Assembly: GCA_029961685.1 (NCBI GenBank)
Contig: JARWKL010000006.1
Coordinates: 13,460,748-13,524,747 of the forward strand
DNA: 64,000 bases
Reading direction: 5' to 3'
DNA from: Aristolochia californica
Lineage: Eukaryota; Streptophyta; Magnoliopsida; Piperales; Aristolochiaceae
Position 1 is the stretch's first letter. Every line of letters begins with the position of its first letter. Under the pieces are notes generated by a model. The model was given only the letters and a program-made list of their open reading frames with translations, searched no databases and was not told the DNA's origin. A program made the translations under genes and the position numbers. Below, one piece after another: positions 37,901 to 51,280 of the stretch.

Positions 37901-37967
37901 GCTATTAGGGGTTGTACTAGTGGAATTTCCCCAAACATGCTATTAGGGGTTGTACTAGTGGAATTTC
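37901..37967 (+). repeat. 29-bp direct repeat at a deletion joint
   Basis: The stretch from 'gctattagggg' through 'tactagtggaatttc' occurs at 37901-37929 and 37939-37967. After the second copy the sequence jumps to 'atgcataaactc', skipping roughly 100 bp of normal monomer. This looks like a local template slip combined with a deletion. Confidence 0.85.
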
Positions 37968-40879
37968 ATGCATAAACTCTAAAATTTTCATTTTTTTGTG
38001 TTCTATTTTCCTTATCTTTTTGTTCAAAGAAAAAATGGGAGAGTGAAAACTCATGTTTGGATTTGAAAAAAAATTGAACATCCAACATGGAAATGCACAA
38101 ATGCTGAGAGAGATAATTCCAAAAAGTATCAGTGATTTTTAAGCATTGTAAACTCTTTTATTTTTTTATATATTAGGTTTTGCAATCATTGGAAAAGGGG
38201 GAGCGAGGCATTTTTAACTGAGTGTTGATGCCAAACCATAAGTAATTTCTAACAAAAATTATTGACGTTACACATCATTAATCGATCAAAAAATTAACGA
38301 TAATCTGTGATTGTTAGGTCCTCTTTTTTTTAAAATAGGCAAAAAGTGGGTTGTTTGCCTCTAGTAAATATCCCACCGCATGTTAAATTGAGAATTTAAT
38401 TTTTTCAACTCCTTGAAATTTTTGGATCATTAGGTCATTTGTGTCTTCAACATGTTTCAGGCATGCATAACCACATTTAAAACTTGTTAGGATCATTTAG
38501 AAATCTCTTTGTTATAAAATTCCTCCAAGCTATTAGGGGTTGTACTTGTGGAATTTTCCAAACATGGATAACAAAACTTTGGTGTTCATTTATAGTGCGT
38601 GAAATATTGTTCTTCACTTACATTTATTATATTTTTCAATTTTTTGCATACATAAACTCTAAAATTTATATTTTGTTGTGATTTATTTGCCTTATCTTTT
38701 TGTTTACGAGAAAAATGGAAGTGTGAAAACCTGAGTTCGTATTTGAAAAAAAATTGAACATCCATAATGGAATTTTACATATACTGAGAGAGATAATTCT
38801 AAAAAGTATCAGTGATTGTTAACTCTTTTAATTTTTTATATATTAGGTTTTCCAATCATCGGAAAAGGGGGGCGAGGCATTTTTAACTGACTGTTGACTC
38901 CCAAACCAAAAGTCATTTCTAACAAAAATTATAGTTGTTACACATCATTAATAGATCAAAACATTTAAGATGATCTATGATTGTTGGGTCCACGTTTTGT
39001 AAAATAGGCAAAGAGTGGGTTGTTTGGCTATGGTAAATATTCCACCACACATTAACTTGAGATTTTAATTTTTTCTACTACTTTAAAATTTTGGAGGTCC
39101 TTTGCATCTTCAACATGTTTCAAGCATACATATCAACATTTAAAACATGTTAGGATCAATTACAAATCTCTTTCTTATGAAATTCCACCAAGCAATTACG
39201 GGTTGTACTAGTGGAATTTCCCCACACGCGGATAACAAAACTTTGCTGTTCATTTTTAGTGCATGAAATAATTCTCTTCACTTAGATTTTTTATAGTTTT
39301 AATTTTTTGCATACATAAACTCTAAAATTTTCATTTTGTTGTGATCTATTTGCCTTGTCTTTTTGTTTATGAGAAAACTGGGAGAGTGAAAACAGAAGTT
39401 TGGATTTGAAAAAGTATTGAACATTCAAAATGGAAATGCACCAATGCTGAGAAAGATAATTCCCAAAAGTATCTTTCTTTTTTAAGGATTGTAAACTCTT
39501 TTAGTTTTTTATATATTTGATTTTGCAATCATCAAAAAAGGGTGGAATATGCATTTTTAACTGAGTGTTGACTCCCAAACCATAAGTCCTTTCAACCAAA
39601 AATTATAGCCATTACACATCATTAATCAATAAAAACATTTATGATCATCTATGATTGTTAAGTCCGCTTTTTGTAAAATAGGCAAAAAGTGGGTTGATTG
39701 GTTCCTGTAAATATCCCACCGCATGTTAACTTCAGAATATAATTTTCTCTACTCCTGGAAATTTTAGGATCAATAGGTCATTTGCCTCTTCAACATGTTT
39801 CAGGCACGCATATCAACATTCAAAACACGTTAGGATCAATTAGAAATCTCTTTCTTGTAAAATTCCACAAGGCTATTAGGGTTTGTACTTGTCGAATTTC
39901 CCCACACGTGGATAACAAAACTTTGGTGTTCATTTTAAGTGCATGAAATAATTCTCTTCACTTACATTTATTACAGGTTTCAATTTTTTTCATACATAAA
40001 CTCTAAAATTTTCATTTTCTTGTGATCAATTTGCCATATCTTTTTGTTTTCGAGAAAAATGGGAGAGTGAAAACTCAAGTTTGGGTTTGAAAAAATATTG
40101 ATCATCCAAAATGGAAATGCAAGAATGCTAAAAGAGATAATTCAAAAAAGTATTTGTGATTTTTAAGGATTGTAAACTTTTTTAGTTTTTTATATATTAG
40201 GTTTTGCAATCATCGAAAAAGGGTGGACAAGGCTTTTTTCACTGAGTGTTGGCTCCCAAACCATATGTCATCGCTAACAAAAATTATAGCCGTTACACAT
40301 CATTAATCGATCAAAATATTTGCGATGATCTATGATGGTTAGGTCCGATTTTTGTAAAATGGGCAAAAAGTGGGTTTTGGCTCTGGTAAAATATCCACCA
40401 CACGTTAACTTGAGAATTTAATTTTTTCTACACCTTGAAATTTTTAGATAATTAGGTCATTTGCATCTTCAACATGTTTCAGGCATGCATATCATCTTTT
40501 AAAACATGTTAGGATCAATTAGAAATCTCTTTCTTATACAATTCCACCAAGCTATTAGGGGTTGTACTAGTGGAATATCTCAAACATGGATAACAAAACT
40601 TTGGTGTTCATTTTTAGTGAGTGAAATAATTTTATTCACTTACATTTATTATAGTTTTCAATTTTTTTCATACATAAACTCTAAAATTTTCACTTTGTTG
40701 TGATCTATTTACTTTATCTTTTTGTTTATGGGAAAAATGAGAGAGAGAAAACTCAAGTTTGGATTTGAAAAAAATATAACATCCAAAATGGAATTGTATA
40801 AATACAAAGTGAGATAATTCGAAAAAGTATCTGTGATTTTTAAGGATTGTAAACTCTTTTATTTTTTACATATTATTTT

Positions 40880-41000
40880 TTGCAATCATCGGTAAAGGGG
40901 GGACGAAGAATAATTTTTAGTGCGTGAAATAATTTTTGTCACTTGCATTTATTTGATTTTTCAATTTTTTTGCATACATAAACTCTAAAAATTTCATTTT
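40880..41000 (+). repeat. truncated partial monomer joint
   Basis: After the G-rich block the sequence 'ggacgaagaataatttttag' (about 40901-40920) skips directly to the 'agtgcgtgaaataat' block, omitting several hundred bp including the inverted repeat and landmark. As a result landmarks 40565 and 41560 are 995 bp apart, that is, one full plus one partial copy. Confidence 0.85.
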
Positions 41001-41201
41001 GTTGCAATCTATTCGCCTTATCTTTTTGTTTACGAGAAAAAAGGGAGAGTGAAAACTCGGGTTTGAATTTGAAAAAAAATTGAACATCCTAAATGAAAAT
41101 TCACAAATGTTGAGTGAGACAATTCCAAAAATTTCTTTGATTTTTAAGGATTGTAAACTCTTTTAGATTTTTATATATTAGGTTTTGCAATCATCGGAAA
41201 A

Positions 41202-41224
41202 GGGGGGGGGGGGGGGGGGGGGGG
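41202..41224 (+). repeat. G-tract expansion, 23 G
   Basis: Run of 23 G after 'cggaaaa', joined directly to 'catttttaac' with the usual 'cgagg' missing. Confidence 0.9.
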
Positions 41225-41898
41225 CATTTTTAACTAAGTGTTGACTCCCAAACCATAAGTCATTTTTAAAAAAAATTTATAGCTGTTACACAACATTAAT
41301 CAATCGAAATATTTACGTTGATCTATGATTGTTAGGTCCATTTTTTGTAAAATTGCCAAAAAGTGGGTTGCTTGGCTTTGGTAAATATCCCACCAATTGT
41401 TAACTTGAGAATTTAATTTTTTCTACTCGAAATTTTTGGATCATTAGGTCATTTCCATTTTCAAGATGTTATAGGCATGCATATCCATGACATTTAAAAC
41501 ATCTTAGGATCAATTAGAAATCTCTTTCTTATAAAATTCCACCAAGCTATTAGGCGTTGTTCTAGTAGAATTTCTCACACAAGGATAACATAACTTTGAT
41601 GTTCATTTTTAGTGCATGAAATAATTTTCTTCACTTACATTTGTTATAGTTGTGACTTTTTTGCATACATAAATTCTAAAATTTTCATTTTGTTGTGATC
41701 TATTTGCCTGGTCTATTTGTTTACGAGAAAATTGAGAGAGTGAAAACTCATATTTGGATTTGAAAAAAAATTCAACATCCAAAATGCAAAAGCACAAATT
41801 ATGAGAGAGATAATTCCAAAAACTATCTGTGATTTTTAAGGATTGTAAACTCTTATATTTTTTTATATATGAGGTTTTGCAATCATCAAAAAAGCGGA

Positions 41899-41909
41899 GG
41901 GGGGGGGGG
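41899..41909 (+). repeat. G-tract, 11 G
   Basis: Run of 11 G after 'aaaaaagcgga' at the standard position. Confidence 0.85.
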
Positions 41910-42588
41910 AGGCATTTTTGACTGAGTGTTGACTCCCAAACCATAAACCATTTCTAACAAAAAATATAGCCATTACACATTATTAATCGATGAAAACATT
42001 TACGATGATCTATGATTGTTAGGTCCGCTTTTTGAAAAGTAGGCAAAAAGTGGGTTGTTTGGGTATGGTAAATATCCCACTGCACGTTAACAAGAGAATT
42101 TAATTTTTTCTACTCCTTGAAATTTTTTGATCATTCGGTCATTTGCATCTTCTACATGTTTCAGGCATGCATATCCACATTTAAAACATGTTAGGATCAA
42201 TTAGAAATCTCTTTCTTATAAAATTTCACCAAGTTACTAGGGGTTGTACTAGTGGAATTTCCCAAACATGGATAACAAAACTTTGGTGTTTATTTTTAGT
42301 GCATGAAATTATTTTCTTCATTTACATTTTTTATAGTTGTCAATTTATTACATACATAAACTCTAAAATTTTCATTTTGTTGTGATCTATTTGCCTTGGC
42401 TTTTTGCTTACGAGAAAAATGGGAGATAGAAAACTCAAGTTTGGATTTGAAAAAAAATTGAACATCCAAAATGGAAATACACAAATGTGGAGAGAGATAA
42501 TTCCAAAAAGTGTCTGTGATTTTTAAGGATTGTAAACTTTTTTAGTTTTTTATATATAAGGTTTTGCAATAATCGGAAAAGTGGGGGA

Positions 42589-42601
42589 GGGGGGGGGGGG
42601 G
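42589..42601 (+). repeat. G-tract, 13 G
   Basis: Run of 13 G after 'gtggggga', joined directly to 'tttaactta'. Confidence 0.85.
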
Positions 42602-45285
42602 TTTAACTTAGTGTTGAATCCCAAAACATAAATCTTTTCTAACAAAAATTATACCCATTGCACATCATTAATCGATAAAAAAATTTAAGATGATCAATGA
42701 TTTTTAGCTTGAGAATAGGCAAAATGTGTGTAGCTTGGCTCTGGTAAATATCCCACCGCTTGTTAACTAGAGAATTTAATTTTTTCTACTCTTTGAAATT
42801 TTTTGATCATTAGGTCATTTGCATCTTCAACATGATATAGGCATGCATATCCACCACATTTAAAATATTTTAGGATCAATTAGAAATCTCTTTCTTATAA
42901 AATTCCACCAAACTATTAGGCGTTGCACTAGTGGAATTTCCCAAACATGGATAACAAAACTTTGGAGTTCATTTTTAGTCCGTGACATAATTTTTTTCAC
43001 TTACATTTAGTACAGTTTTCAATATTTAACAAACATAAACTCTAAAATTTTCATTTTGGTGTGATGTATTTGCCTGTTCTTTTTGTTTCCACCAAAATGG
43101 GAGAGTAAAAACTCAGTTTCGATTTGAGAAGAAATTGAACATACAAAATGGAAATGCACAATTGTTGAGAGTGATAATTCCAAAAAGTATATGTGATTTT
43201 TAAGGATTGTAAACTGTTTTAGTTTTTTATCTATTAGGTTTTGCAATCATTTTAAAAATGGGGGGTGAGGCCTTTTTAGCTTAGTGTTGACTCCCAAACG
43301 ATAAGTTATTTATAAAAAAAGTTATAGCCATTACGCATCATTAATCAATCAAACCATTTACGATGATATATGATTGTTAGGTCCGTATTTTGTAAAATAG
43401 GTTAAAAGTGGGTTGTTTGGCTCTGGTAAATATCCCATTGCACGTTAACTTGAGAATTTAATTTTTTCTACTCCTTGAAAATTTTGGGTCATTAGGTCAT
43501 TTGCTTCTTCAACATGTTTCAAGCATGCATATCCACATTTAAAACATGTTAGGATTAATTAGAAATCTCTTTCTTATAAAAGTTCACCAAGTTATTAGGG
43601 GTTGCACTAGTGGAATTTTCCAAACATGGATACCAACACTTTGGTGTTCATTTTGAGGGCATGAAATAATTTTATTTACTTACATTTATTATAGTTGTCA
43701 ATTTTTTGCATACATAAACTCTAAAATTTTCATTTTGTTGTGATCTATTTGCCTTGGCTTTTTGTTTACGAGAAAAATGGGAGATTGAAAACTCAAGTTT
43801 GGATTTGAAAAGAAATTGAACATCCAAAATAGAAATACACAAATGTGGAGAGAGATAATTCCATAAAGTGTCTGTGATTTTTAAGGATAGTAAACTCTTT
43901 TAGTTTTTTATATATTAGGTTTTGCAATCATCAGAAAAGCAGGGGGGGTGGCGTTTTTAACTACATGTTGAATCCCAAACCATAAATCTTTTCCAAAATT
44001 AATTATACCTGTTACACATCATTAATCGATCAAAATATTTATGATGATCAATGATTGTTAGGTCCGCTTTTAAGTGGGTTACTTGGCTCTGGTAAATATC
44101 CCACAACTGGTTAACTTGATAATTTAATTTTTTCTACTCTTTGAAATTTTTTGATCATTAGGTCATTTGCATCTTCAACATGTTATAGGCATGCATATCC
44201 GCCACATTTAAAACATTTTATGATCAATTAGAAATCTCTTTCTTATAAAATTCCACCAAGCAATTAGGGGTTGTACTAGTGAAATTTCCCAAACATGGAT
44301 AACAAAACTTTGGTGTTCATTTTTTTAGTGTGAAAAATATTTTTCTTAACTTACATTTATTATAGTTTTCAATTTTTGGCATACATAAACTGTAATTTTT
44401 CCATTTTGTTTTGATCTAATTGCCATATCTTTTTGTTTATGAGAAAAATGAGAGAGTGAAAACTCAAGTTTGGATTTGAAAAAAAAATTTAACATCCAAA
44501 ATGGAAATGCACAAATGCTAAGAGAGATAATTCCAAAAAGTAACTGTGATTTTTATGGATAGTAAAATCTTTTAGTTTTTTATATATTAGGTTTTGCAAT
44601 CATCGAAAAGGGAGGGCGTGGCATTTTTAACTGAGTGTTTACTCCCAAACCATAAGTCATTTGTAACAAAAATTATAGCCATTACACATCATTAATTGAT
44701 AAAAACATTTACGCTGATCAATGTTTGTTAGGTTTGTTTTTTGTAAAATAGGCAAAAAGTGGGTTGTTTGGCTCTGGTAAATATCCCACCACACGTTAAC
44801 TTGAGATTTTAAATTTTTCTACTCCAATAATTTTTTTTATAAATAGGTCATTTGCTTCTTCAACATGTCTTACGCATCCATATCCACCACATTTAAAACA
44901 TGTTAGGATCAATTATAAATCTCTTTCTTATTAAAAGCTATTAGGGGTTGTACTAGTGGAATTTCCCAAACATTGATAACAAAACTTTGGTGTTCTTTTT
45001 AAGTGAGTGAAATAATTTTCTTTTCTTACATTTATTATAGTTTTGAATTTTTTGCATAAATAAACACTAAAATTTTCATTTTGTCCGATCTATTTGCCTT
45101 TTCTTTTTGTTTACGAGAAAAATAGGAGAGTGAAAACTCAAGTTTGGATTTGAAAAAAATTTGAACATCCAAAATGGAAATGCACAAATTCTGAGTGAGA
45201 TAATTCCAAAAAGTATATGTGATTTTTAAGTATTGTAAATTTTTTTTGTTTTTATATATTAGGTTTTGCAATCATTGAAAAGTGA

Positions 45286-45286
<1 letters not shown>

Positions 45287-45321
<35 letters not shown>
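45287..45321 (+). repeat. G-tract expansion, 35 G
   Basis: Run of 35 G after 'aaaagtgac', followed by 'aggagaggggg'. Jointly the longest with 5752-5786. Confidence 0.9.
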
Positions 45322-45322
<1 letters not shown>

Positions 45323-46239
45323 GGAGAGGGGGAATTTTTAACTAAGTGTTGACTCCCTAACCATAAGTCATTTCTAACAAAAATTATAGCCGTTACACAA
45401 CATTAATGAATCAACACATTTATGATGATCTATGATTGTTAGGTCCACTTTTTTTAAAATAGGAAAAAAATGGGTTGTTTGTCTCTGGTCAATGTCCCAC
45501 TGCACGTTAACTTGAGAATTTAATTTTTTCTATTCCATGAAATTTTTTTATCATTAGGTCATTTGCATCTTCTACATGTTTCAGGCTTGCATATCCACAT
45601 TTTAAATATGTTAGGATCAATTAGAAATCTCTTTCCTATAAAATTCCACCAATCTATTAGCGGTTGTACTAGGGGAATTTCCCAAACAAAGATAACAAAG
45701 GCTTGGTGTTCATTTTTTGTGCTTGACATAATTTTCTTCATTTACATTTATTGTAGTTTTCAATTTTTTGCATACATAAACTCTAAAATTTTCATCTTGT
45801 TGTGATCTTTTTGCCTTATATTTTTGCTTACGAGAAAATGGGAGAGTGAACACTCAAGTTTGGATTTGAAAAAAAATTAAACATCCAAAATTGAAATGCA
45901 CAAATTGTGAGAGAGATACTTCGAAAAAGTATCAGTGATTTTTAAGGATTGTAAACTCTTTTAGTTTTTTATATATTAGGTTTTTCAATCATTGGAAAAG
46001 GGGGCCGAGGCATTTTTAACCGAGTGTTGACTCCCAAACCATAAGTCATTTCAAACAAAAATTGTAGCCATTACGCATCATTAATCGATCAAAATATTTA
46101 CGATGATCAATGATTTTTGGTCCGCTTATTGTAAAATAGGCAAAAAGTGGGCTGTTTGGAACTTGAGAATTTAATTTTTCTACTCCTAGAAATTTTTGTA
46201 TCATTAGGTCATTTGTATCTTCAACACGTTTCAGGCATG

Positions 46240-47210
46240 CATATCCACACTTAAAACATGGTAGGATCAATTAGAAATCTCTTGCTTATAAAATCCCACC
46301 AAGCTTTTAGGGGTCGTACTAGCGGAATTTCCATAACATGGATAACAAAACTTTGGTGTTCATTTTTAGTGCGTGAAATAATTTTATTTACTTAGTTTTC
46401 AATTTTTTTCATACATAAATTTTCATTTTGTTGTGATCTATTTGCCTTATCTTTTTGTTTACGAGAAAAATAGGAGAGTGAAAACTCTAGTATGGATTGG
46501 AAAAAAAATGACCATCAAAAATGAAAATGTACAAATACTGAGAGAGATAATTCCAAAAAGTATCTGTGATTTTTAAGGATTGTAAACTCTTTTAGTTTTT
46601 TATATATTAGCTTTTGCAATAATCGGAAAAGGGTCGGGGCTAGGTATTTTTAACTTAGTTTTGACTCCCTAACCATATGTCATTTCTAACAAAAATTATA
46701 CCTGTTACTCATCATTAATAGATCAAAACATTTATGATGATCTATGATTGTTAGGTCCATTTTTTTTAAAAATAGGCAAAAAGTGGGTTGTTTGGCTCTG
46801 GTAAATATCCCACCACATGTTAACTTGAGAATTTAAGTTTTTCTACCCCTTGATTGTTTTTTATCATTAGGCCATTTGCATCTTCAACATGTTTCAAGCA
46901 TCCATATCCACATTTAAGACATGTTAGGATCAATTAGAAATCTCTTTTTTATAAAATTCCACTAAGTTAATAGGGGTTGTACTTGTGGAATTTCTGAAAC
47001 TTGGATAACAAAACTTTGGTGTTCATTTTTAGTGAGTGAAATAACTTTCTTCACTTAGTTTTCAATTTTTTGCATTCATAAACTCTAAAATTTACATTTT
47101 GTTGTGATCTTTTTGCCTTATCTTTTTATTTATGAGAAAAAAGGGTGAGAGGAAACTCAAGTTTGGATTTGAAACAAAATTGAATATCCAAAATGGAAAT
47201 GCACAAATGC
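46240..47210 (+). repeat. recently copied satellite block, copy 1
   Basis: Nearly identical to 56058-57020 over almost 1 kb, far closer than ordinary neighbouring monomers. Shared private features: 'ggggtcgtactagcgg' at the landmark, loss of 'aactctaaaa' in 'cataaattttcattttg', 'aaagggtcgggg' at the G-tract, 'tctaccccttgattgtt', 'ccatatccacatttaagaca' and 'gggtgagaggaaactc'. Offset 9806-9818. Confidence 0.9.
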
Positions 47211-50200
47211 AGAGAGAGATAATTCCAAAAAGTATCTATGATTTTGAAGGATTGTAAACTCTTGTAGTTTTTTATATATTAGGTATTGCAATCATCGGAA
47301 AAGAGGGGGAAGGCATTTTTAACTAAGTGTTGACTCCAAAACCATAAGTCAACTCTAACGAAAATTATAACCATTACACATCATTTATCGATCAAAACAT
47401 TTATGCTGATCTATGATTGTTAGGTCCAATTTTTGTAAAATAGGCAAAAAGTGGGTTGTTTAGCTCTGCTAAATATCCCTCCGCATGTTAATTTGAGAAT
47501 TTAATTTTTCTACTCCTAGAAATTTCGGGATCATTTGGTCATTTGCATCTTAAACATATTTCAAGCATGCATATCCATGTTTAAAACATGTTAGGATCAA
47601 TTAGAAATCACTTTCTTATAAAATTCCACCAAGCTATTAGGGGTAGTACAAGTGGAATTTCCCAAAAAGTATCTGCTATTTTTAAGGAAAGTAAACTCTT
47701 CTAGTTTTTTATATTTTAGGTTTTGCAATCATCGGAAAAGGGGGGGTGAAGAATTTTTAACTGAGTATTGACTCCCGAACCATAAGTCATTTCTAAGAAA
47801 AATTATAGCCGTTAAACATGATTAATCGACCAAAAAATTTACAATGATTTGTGATTGTTAGGTCCACTTTTTTTAAAAAAAGGCAAAACATGGGTTGTTT
47901 GGCTATGGTAAATATCCTACCACACGTTAGCATTAGAATTTAATTTTTCTAGTCGAAATTTTTGGATCATTAGGTCATTTGCATCTTCAACATGTTTCGG
48001 GCATGCGTATCCACCACATTTAAAATATGTTAGGACTAATTGGACATCTCTTTCTTATAAAATTCCACCAAGCTATTAGGCGTTATACGAGTGGAATTTC
48101 CCAAACATGGATAATAAAACTTTGGTGTTCCTTTTGAGTGCGTGAAATAATTTTTTTCACTTACATTTATTATAGTTTTCAATTTTTTGGATACATAAAC
48201 TCTAAAATTTTCATTTTTTTGTGATCTATTTGACTTTTCTTTTTGTTTACAAGAAAAATGGGAGAGTGAAAACTCAAGTAAGGATTTCAAAAAAAATGAA
48301 TATCCAAAATGGAAAGGCACAAATGCTGAGAGAGATAATTCCAAAAAGTATCTATGATTTATAAGGATTGTAAACTCGTTTAGTTTTATATATATTTGGT
48401 TTTGCAATCATCGAAAAAGGGGGGGTGGGAGAGGCTTTTTTAACTGAGTTTTTACTACAAAACCATAAATCATTTCTAACAAAAATTATAGCAGTTAAAT
48501 ATCATTAAACGATCAAAAGATTTACAATGATCTCTGATAGTTAGGTTCCTTTTTTGTAAAATAGGAAAAAAGTGGGTTGTTTGGCACTATTATATACCCC
48601 ACCGCACGTTAACTTGGGAATTTAATTATTTTTACTCTTTGAAATTTTTGGATCATTAGGTCATTTGCATCTTCAACATGTTTCATGCATGCATATCCAC
48701 TACATTTAAAATATTGTAGGATCAATTAGAAATCTCTTTCTTATAAAACTCCACCAAGTTATTAGGGGTTGTACTAGTGAAATTTTCCAAACATGGATAA
48801 CAAAACATTGGTGTTCATTTTTAGTGAGTGAAAACTTTTCTTCACTGACATTTATTATCGATTTCAATTTTTTGCATACATTAACTCTAAAATTTTCATT
48901 TTGTTGTGATCTTTGCCTTATCATTTTGTTTACAAGAAAAATGGGAGAGTGAAAATTCAAGTTTGGATTTGAAAAAAAATTGAACATCCAAAATGGAAAA
49001 GCACAAATGTCGAGAGAGATAATTCCAAAAAGTATCTATGATTTTTAAGGATTGTAAACTCTTTTAGTTTTTTATATATTAGGTTTTTCAATCATCGAAA
49101 AACGGGGCGAGGCATTTTGAACTAAGTGTTGATTCCCGAACCATAAGTCATTTCTAACAAAAATTCTAGCCATTACACATCATTAATTGATCAAAACATT
49201 TACGATGATCTCTGATTGTTAGGTCCACTTTTTGTGGAATTGGAAAAACGTGGGTTGTTTGGCATCGGTAACTATCCCACTGCACGTTAACTTGAGAATT
49301 TGATTTTTTCTACTCCTTGAAATTTTTGGATCATTAGGTCATTTGCATCTTAAACATGTTTCAGGCATGCATATCTACATTTAAAACTTGTTAGGTTTAA
49401 TTATAAATCTCTTTCTTATAAAATTCCACCAGGCTATTAGGGGTTGTACAAGTGGAATTTCCCAAACATGGATAACAAAACTTTGGTGTTCATTTTTAGT
49501 GCATGAAATAATTTTTTCACTCACATTTATTAAGTTTTTAATTTTTTCCATACATAAACTCTTAAATTTTCATTTTTTTGTAATCTATTTGTCTTATCTT
49601 TTAGTTTACGAGAAAAATGCGAGAATGAAAACTCAAGTTTGGATTTGAAAAAACATTAAAAATCCAAAATGGAAATGCAGAAATGCTCAGAGAGATATTT
49701 CCAAAAAGTATCTTTGATTTTTAAGGATTTTAAACTCTTTATGTTTCTTATATATTAGGGTTTGCAATCATCAGAAAAGAGGGTTGGGACATTTTTAACT
49801 GAGTGTTGACTTCCAAACAATAAGTCATTTCTAAAAAAAATTATAGCCATTACACGTGATTAATCAATCAAAATATTTATGATGATCTATGATTGTTATG
49901 TCCACTTTTTGTAAAATAGGCAAAAAGTTGGTTGTTTGGGTCTGGTAAATATCCCACCGCAGGTTAGCTTAAGGGTTTAATTTTTTCAACTCGTTGAAAT
50001 TTTTTGATCATTAGGTCATTTGCATCTTCAACATGCTTCAGGCATGCATATCCACATTTAAAACATGTTATGATCAATTAGAAATCTCTTTCTTATAAAA
50101 TTCCACTAAGCTATTAGGGGTTGTACAAGTAGAATTTCCCAAACATGGAAAAAAAACATTGGTGTTCATTTTTATTGCTTGAAATAATTTTCGTCACTTA

Positions 50201-51111
50201 CATTTCTTATAGTTTTCAATTTTTTGCATACATAAACTCTAAAATTTTCATTTTGTTGTGATCTTTTGCATTATCTTTTTTTTACGAGAAAATTGGGAGA
50301 GTGAAAACTCAAGTTTAGATTTGAAAAAAAATTGAACATCCAAAATAGAAATACACAATTACAGAGAGAGACAATTCCAAAAAGTATCTTTGATTTTTGT
50401 GGATAGTAAACTCTTTTAGTTTTTTATATATTAGGTTTTACAATCATCGAAAAGCCAAACCATAAGTCATTTCTAATAAAAATTATAGCCGATACACATC
50501 ATTAATCGATCAAATCATTTACGATGATCTATGATTGTTAAGTCCAGTTTTTGTAAAATAGGCAAAAAGTGGGTTGTTTGGCTCTGGAAAATATCCCACC
50601 GCACGTTAACTTGAGAATTTAATTTTTTATACTCACTTGTAATTTTTGGATCATTAGGTTATTTGCATCTTTATCATGTTTGAGGCATGCATATCCACCA
50701 CATTTACAACATGTTTGAATAAATTAGAACTATCTTTCTTATAAAATTCCACTAAGCTATTAGGGGTTGTACTAGCGGAATTTCCCAAACATGAATAACC
50801 AAACTTTGTTGTTCATTTTTAGTGTGTGAAATAATTTCCTTCACTTACATTTATTATAGTTTTCAATTTTTTGAATATATAAACTCTAAAATTTTCATTT
50901 TGTTGTGATCTATTTGCCTTACCTTTTTGTTTACGAGAAAAATGGGAGAGTGAAAACTCAAGTTTAGATTTCAAAAAAAATTGAACATCCAAAATAGAAA
51001 TTCAGAAATGCTGAGAGAGATAATTTCAAAAAGTATCTATGATTTTTAAGGATAGTAAAATTTTTTAGTTTTTTTTATATTAGGTTTTGCAATCATCGGA
51101 AAAGGAGGGGT

Positions 51112-51138
51112 GGGGGGGGGGGGGGGGGGGGGGGGGGG
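51112..51138 (+). repeat. G-tract expansion, 27 G
   Basis: Run of 27 G after 'ggaggggt' at the standard position. Confidence 0.9.
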
Positions 51139-51280
51139 AGACGAATTTTTAACTGAGTGTTGACTCCCAAAGCATAAGTAATTTCTAACAAAAATTATAG
51201 CCGTTACACATGATTAATAGACCAAAACATATTTGATTATCTATGATTGTTAGGTCTACTTTTTTTAAAATAGGCAAAAA

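Larger units (their letters stand above)
34901..41330 (+). repeat. satellite block with rearranged monomers
   Basis: Landmarks at 35228, 35888, 36557, 37235, 37915 (plus a second at 37953), 38543, 39206, 39896 and 40565. Two rearrangements are described separately (37901-37967 and near 40907). In the monomer near 35300 the stretch between 'cacataaatttatt' and 'gcatgcataaactc' is shortened. Confidence 0.85.
41331..44750 (+). repeat. dimeric higher-order repeat, about 1.36 kb
   Basis: Type 1 landmarks: 41560, 42926 and 44274 (offsets 1366 and 1348). Type 2 landmarks: 42247 and 43615 (offset 1368). Type 1 monomers share 'ataggcatgcatatcc' with an extra 'gac/cac' before 'atttaaaa', and a 'gcttggct' or 'acttggct' variant. 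Type 2 monomers share 'acaaatgtggagagagataa' and 'gtgtctgtgattttt' (42481 and 43849). Confidence 0.8.
44751..51280 (+). repeat. satellite block
   Basis: Landmarks at 44951, 45667, 46317, 46980, 47647, 48086, 48772, 49447, 50124 and 50770. Near 47661-47668 'gtggaatttccc' runs into 'aaaaagtatctg', deleting about 230 bp through a shared 'ttccca/ttccaaaa' stretch. Near 50453 'aatcatcgaaaag' joins 'ccaaaccataag', losing the G-tract. The 46.24-47.21 kb part has a near-identical partner at 56.06-57.02 kb. Confidence 0.85.
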
